The notes below the pieces were generated by a model. That model was not told the DNA's origin. It saw nothing but the letters and a program-made list of their open reading frames with translations, and searched no databases. A stretch of 64,000 bases of DNA from Spartobacteria bacterium (lineage in GTDB: Bacteria > Verrucomicrobiota > Kiritimatiellia > RZYC01). The position numbers were made by a program, and so were the translations under genes. Where the stretch lies: assembly GCA_009930475.1 (NCBI GenBank), contig RZYC01000005.1, forward strand, positions 25,570 through 89,569, given 5' to 3'. Shown here piece after piece: positions 63,880 through 64,000 of this stretch; position 1 is the first letter of the stretch, and the number at the start of each line of letters is the position of its first letter.

Positions 63880-63934
63880 GGCTGACCTCCCAGCACATTT
63901 TTCGGTAATGTCCCATAAATTGTTAAAAGTAGGT
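63880..63934 (-). pseudogene. possible 3' tail of a truncated upstream gene (AAA-type partner?)
   Basis: On the minus strand a frame encoding about 18 residues (LLLTIYGTLPKNVLGGQP) ends in TGA overlapping the DUF4276 ATG as ATGA, as expected for a coupled upstream gene. It runs straight into the hairpin element, so the gene may have been interrupted. Very short, hence tentative. Confidence 0.3.
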
Positions 63935-63991
63935 AGTGGTCTCCACGCCAAATCGGTTAGATTTGGCGGTACTCAACCAAAGGAGACCACT
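63935..63991. mobile_element. probable left end of an insertion sequence: nested inverted repeats
   Basis: AGTGGTCTCC (63935-63944) pairs with GGAGACCACT (63982-63991), and inside it CGCCAAATC (63946-63954) pairs with GATTTGGCG (63960-63968). The structure directly precedes a start codon and contains its Shine-Dalgarno in the outer arm. This is what one expects at the 5' end of a transposase gene protected against read-through translation. The IS family cannot be told. Confidence 0.5.
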
Positions 63992-63992
63992 G

Positions 63993-64000
63993 ATGGAAAA
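63993..64000 (+). CDS. start of a gene cut by the window edge (probable transposase)
   Basis: ATGGAAAA follows AAAGGAG (63979-63985) at a spacing of seven. Only two codons are visible, so the product is inferred solely from the hairpin structure upstream. Confidence 0.4.

Noticed and set aside
58000..64000. CRISPR array or cas genes beside the BREX island
   Set aside because: No regularly spaced 24-40 base repeats were found; the only short arrays are the 9-bp triplet and isolated palindromes.

Overview
The window reads as a stretch of chromosome from a Gram-negative, strictly or mostly anaerobic, motile bacterium of roughly balanced GC. The evidence is an LpxA lipid A gene, a probable outer-membrane barrel, an electron-transfer flavoprotein with a built-in ferredoxin domain, an NAD(P)-linked four-subunit [FeFe] hydrogenase with its HydE maturase, two large chemoreceptors (one ending in an O2-binding hemerythrin domain) and two sigma-54 activators. 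The gene mix would suit the PVC group (for example Kiritimatiellota or Lentisphaerota) or an anaerobic deltaproteobacterial-type lineage. Nothing in the window fixes the taxon, and no rRNA or tRNA gene was seen.

Layout. 1-2.6 kb: acyl-CoA dehydrogenase (partial), etfB, and etfA carrying ferredoxin clusters, closed by a clear terminator. 2.7-3.8 kb: a REP-associated (Y1) transposase with a palindrome beside its start. 3.9-10.5 kb (+): a YgfK-like DHOD/GltD/ferredoxin fusion, two overlapping GT4 glycosyltransferases and an orphan FecCD-type permease. 10.5-27 kb (-): amino-acid permease with an EIIA domain, a sigma-54 activator, an outer-membrane protein, lipoamide dehydrogenase, a Cdd1-like HhH protein, the chemoreceptor-hemerythrin fusion, two uncharacterised anchored proteins, a stand-alone receiver protein, lpxA, radC, hflX and a second sigma-54 activator. 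27.2-30.2 kb (+): hydE, a NERD protein, a DJ-1 protein and HU. 30.3-37.2 kb: three very large polytopic membrane proteins of glycosyltransferase-C type. 37.4-42.5 kb (+): the hydrogenase operon hndA-ATPase-hndB-hndC-hndD with a strong terminator. 42.6-44.8 kb (+): a membrane-anchored TAXI-type binding protein and a GT-A-like protein. 44.8-54.2 kb (-): two GT4 enzymes, a coiled-coil protein, a FapA/DUF342 protein, a DprE2/DprE1-like pair and a second chemoreceptor. 54.5-57.9 kb (+): two secreted beta-propeller-type proteins, the second arylsulfotransferase-like. 58-64 kb (-): a nuclease remnant, then the 3' part of a BREX phage-defence island (brxL, pglZ, a DUF4276 gene), ending at what looks like the left end of an insertion sequence.

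How the parts work together. The ferredoxin-Etf/acyl-CoA dehydrogenase set and the HndABCD hydrogenase both couple NAD(P)H to low-potential ferredoxin, as expected of a fermenter that disposes of electrons as H2. HydE serves the hydrogenase; HydF and HydG must lie elsewhere. The glycosyltransferases, GT-C proteins and DprE1/E2 homologues point to surface-glycan synthesis, possibly including D-arabinofuranose. The chemoreceptor-hemerythrin protein fits an anaerobe that avoids O2. The BREX genes are accessory DNA.

Most unusual items: a BrxL whose C-terminus is a MIT_C (phospholipase-D-like) domain instead of the usual Lon-like domain; a perfect 25-bp palindrome present twice, 42 bp apart, with a gene's stop codon inside one copy and relatives at other gene ends; an ATPase gene inside the hydrogenase operon; a substituted FAD-loop glycine in the YgfK-like protein; and two neighbouring secreted proteins that both end in a run of leucines.
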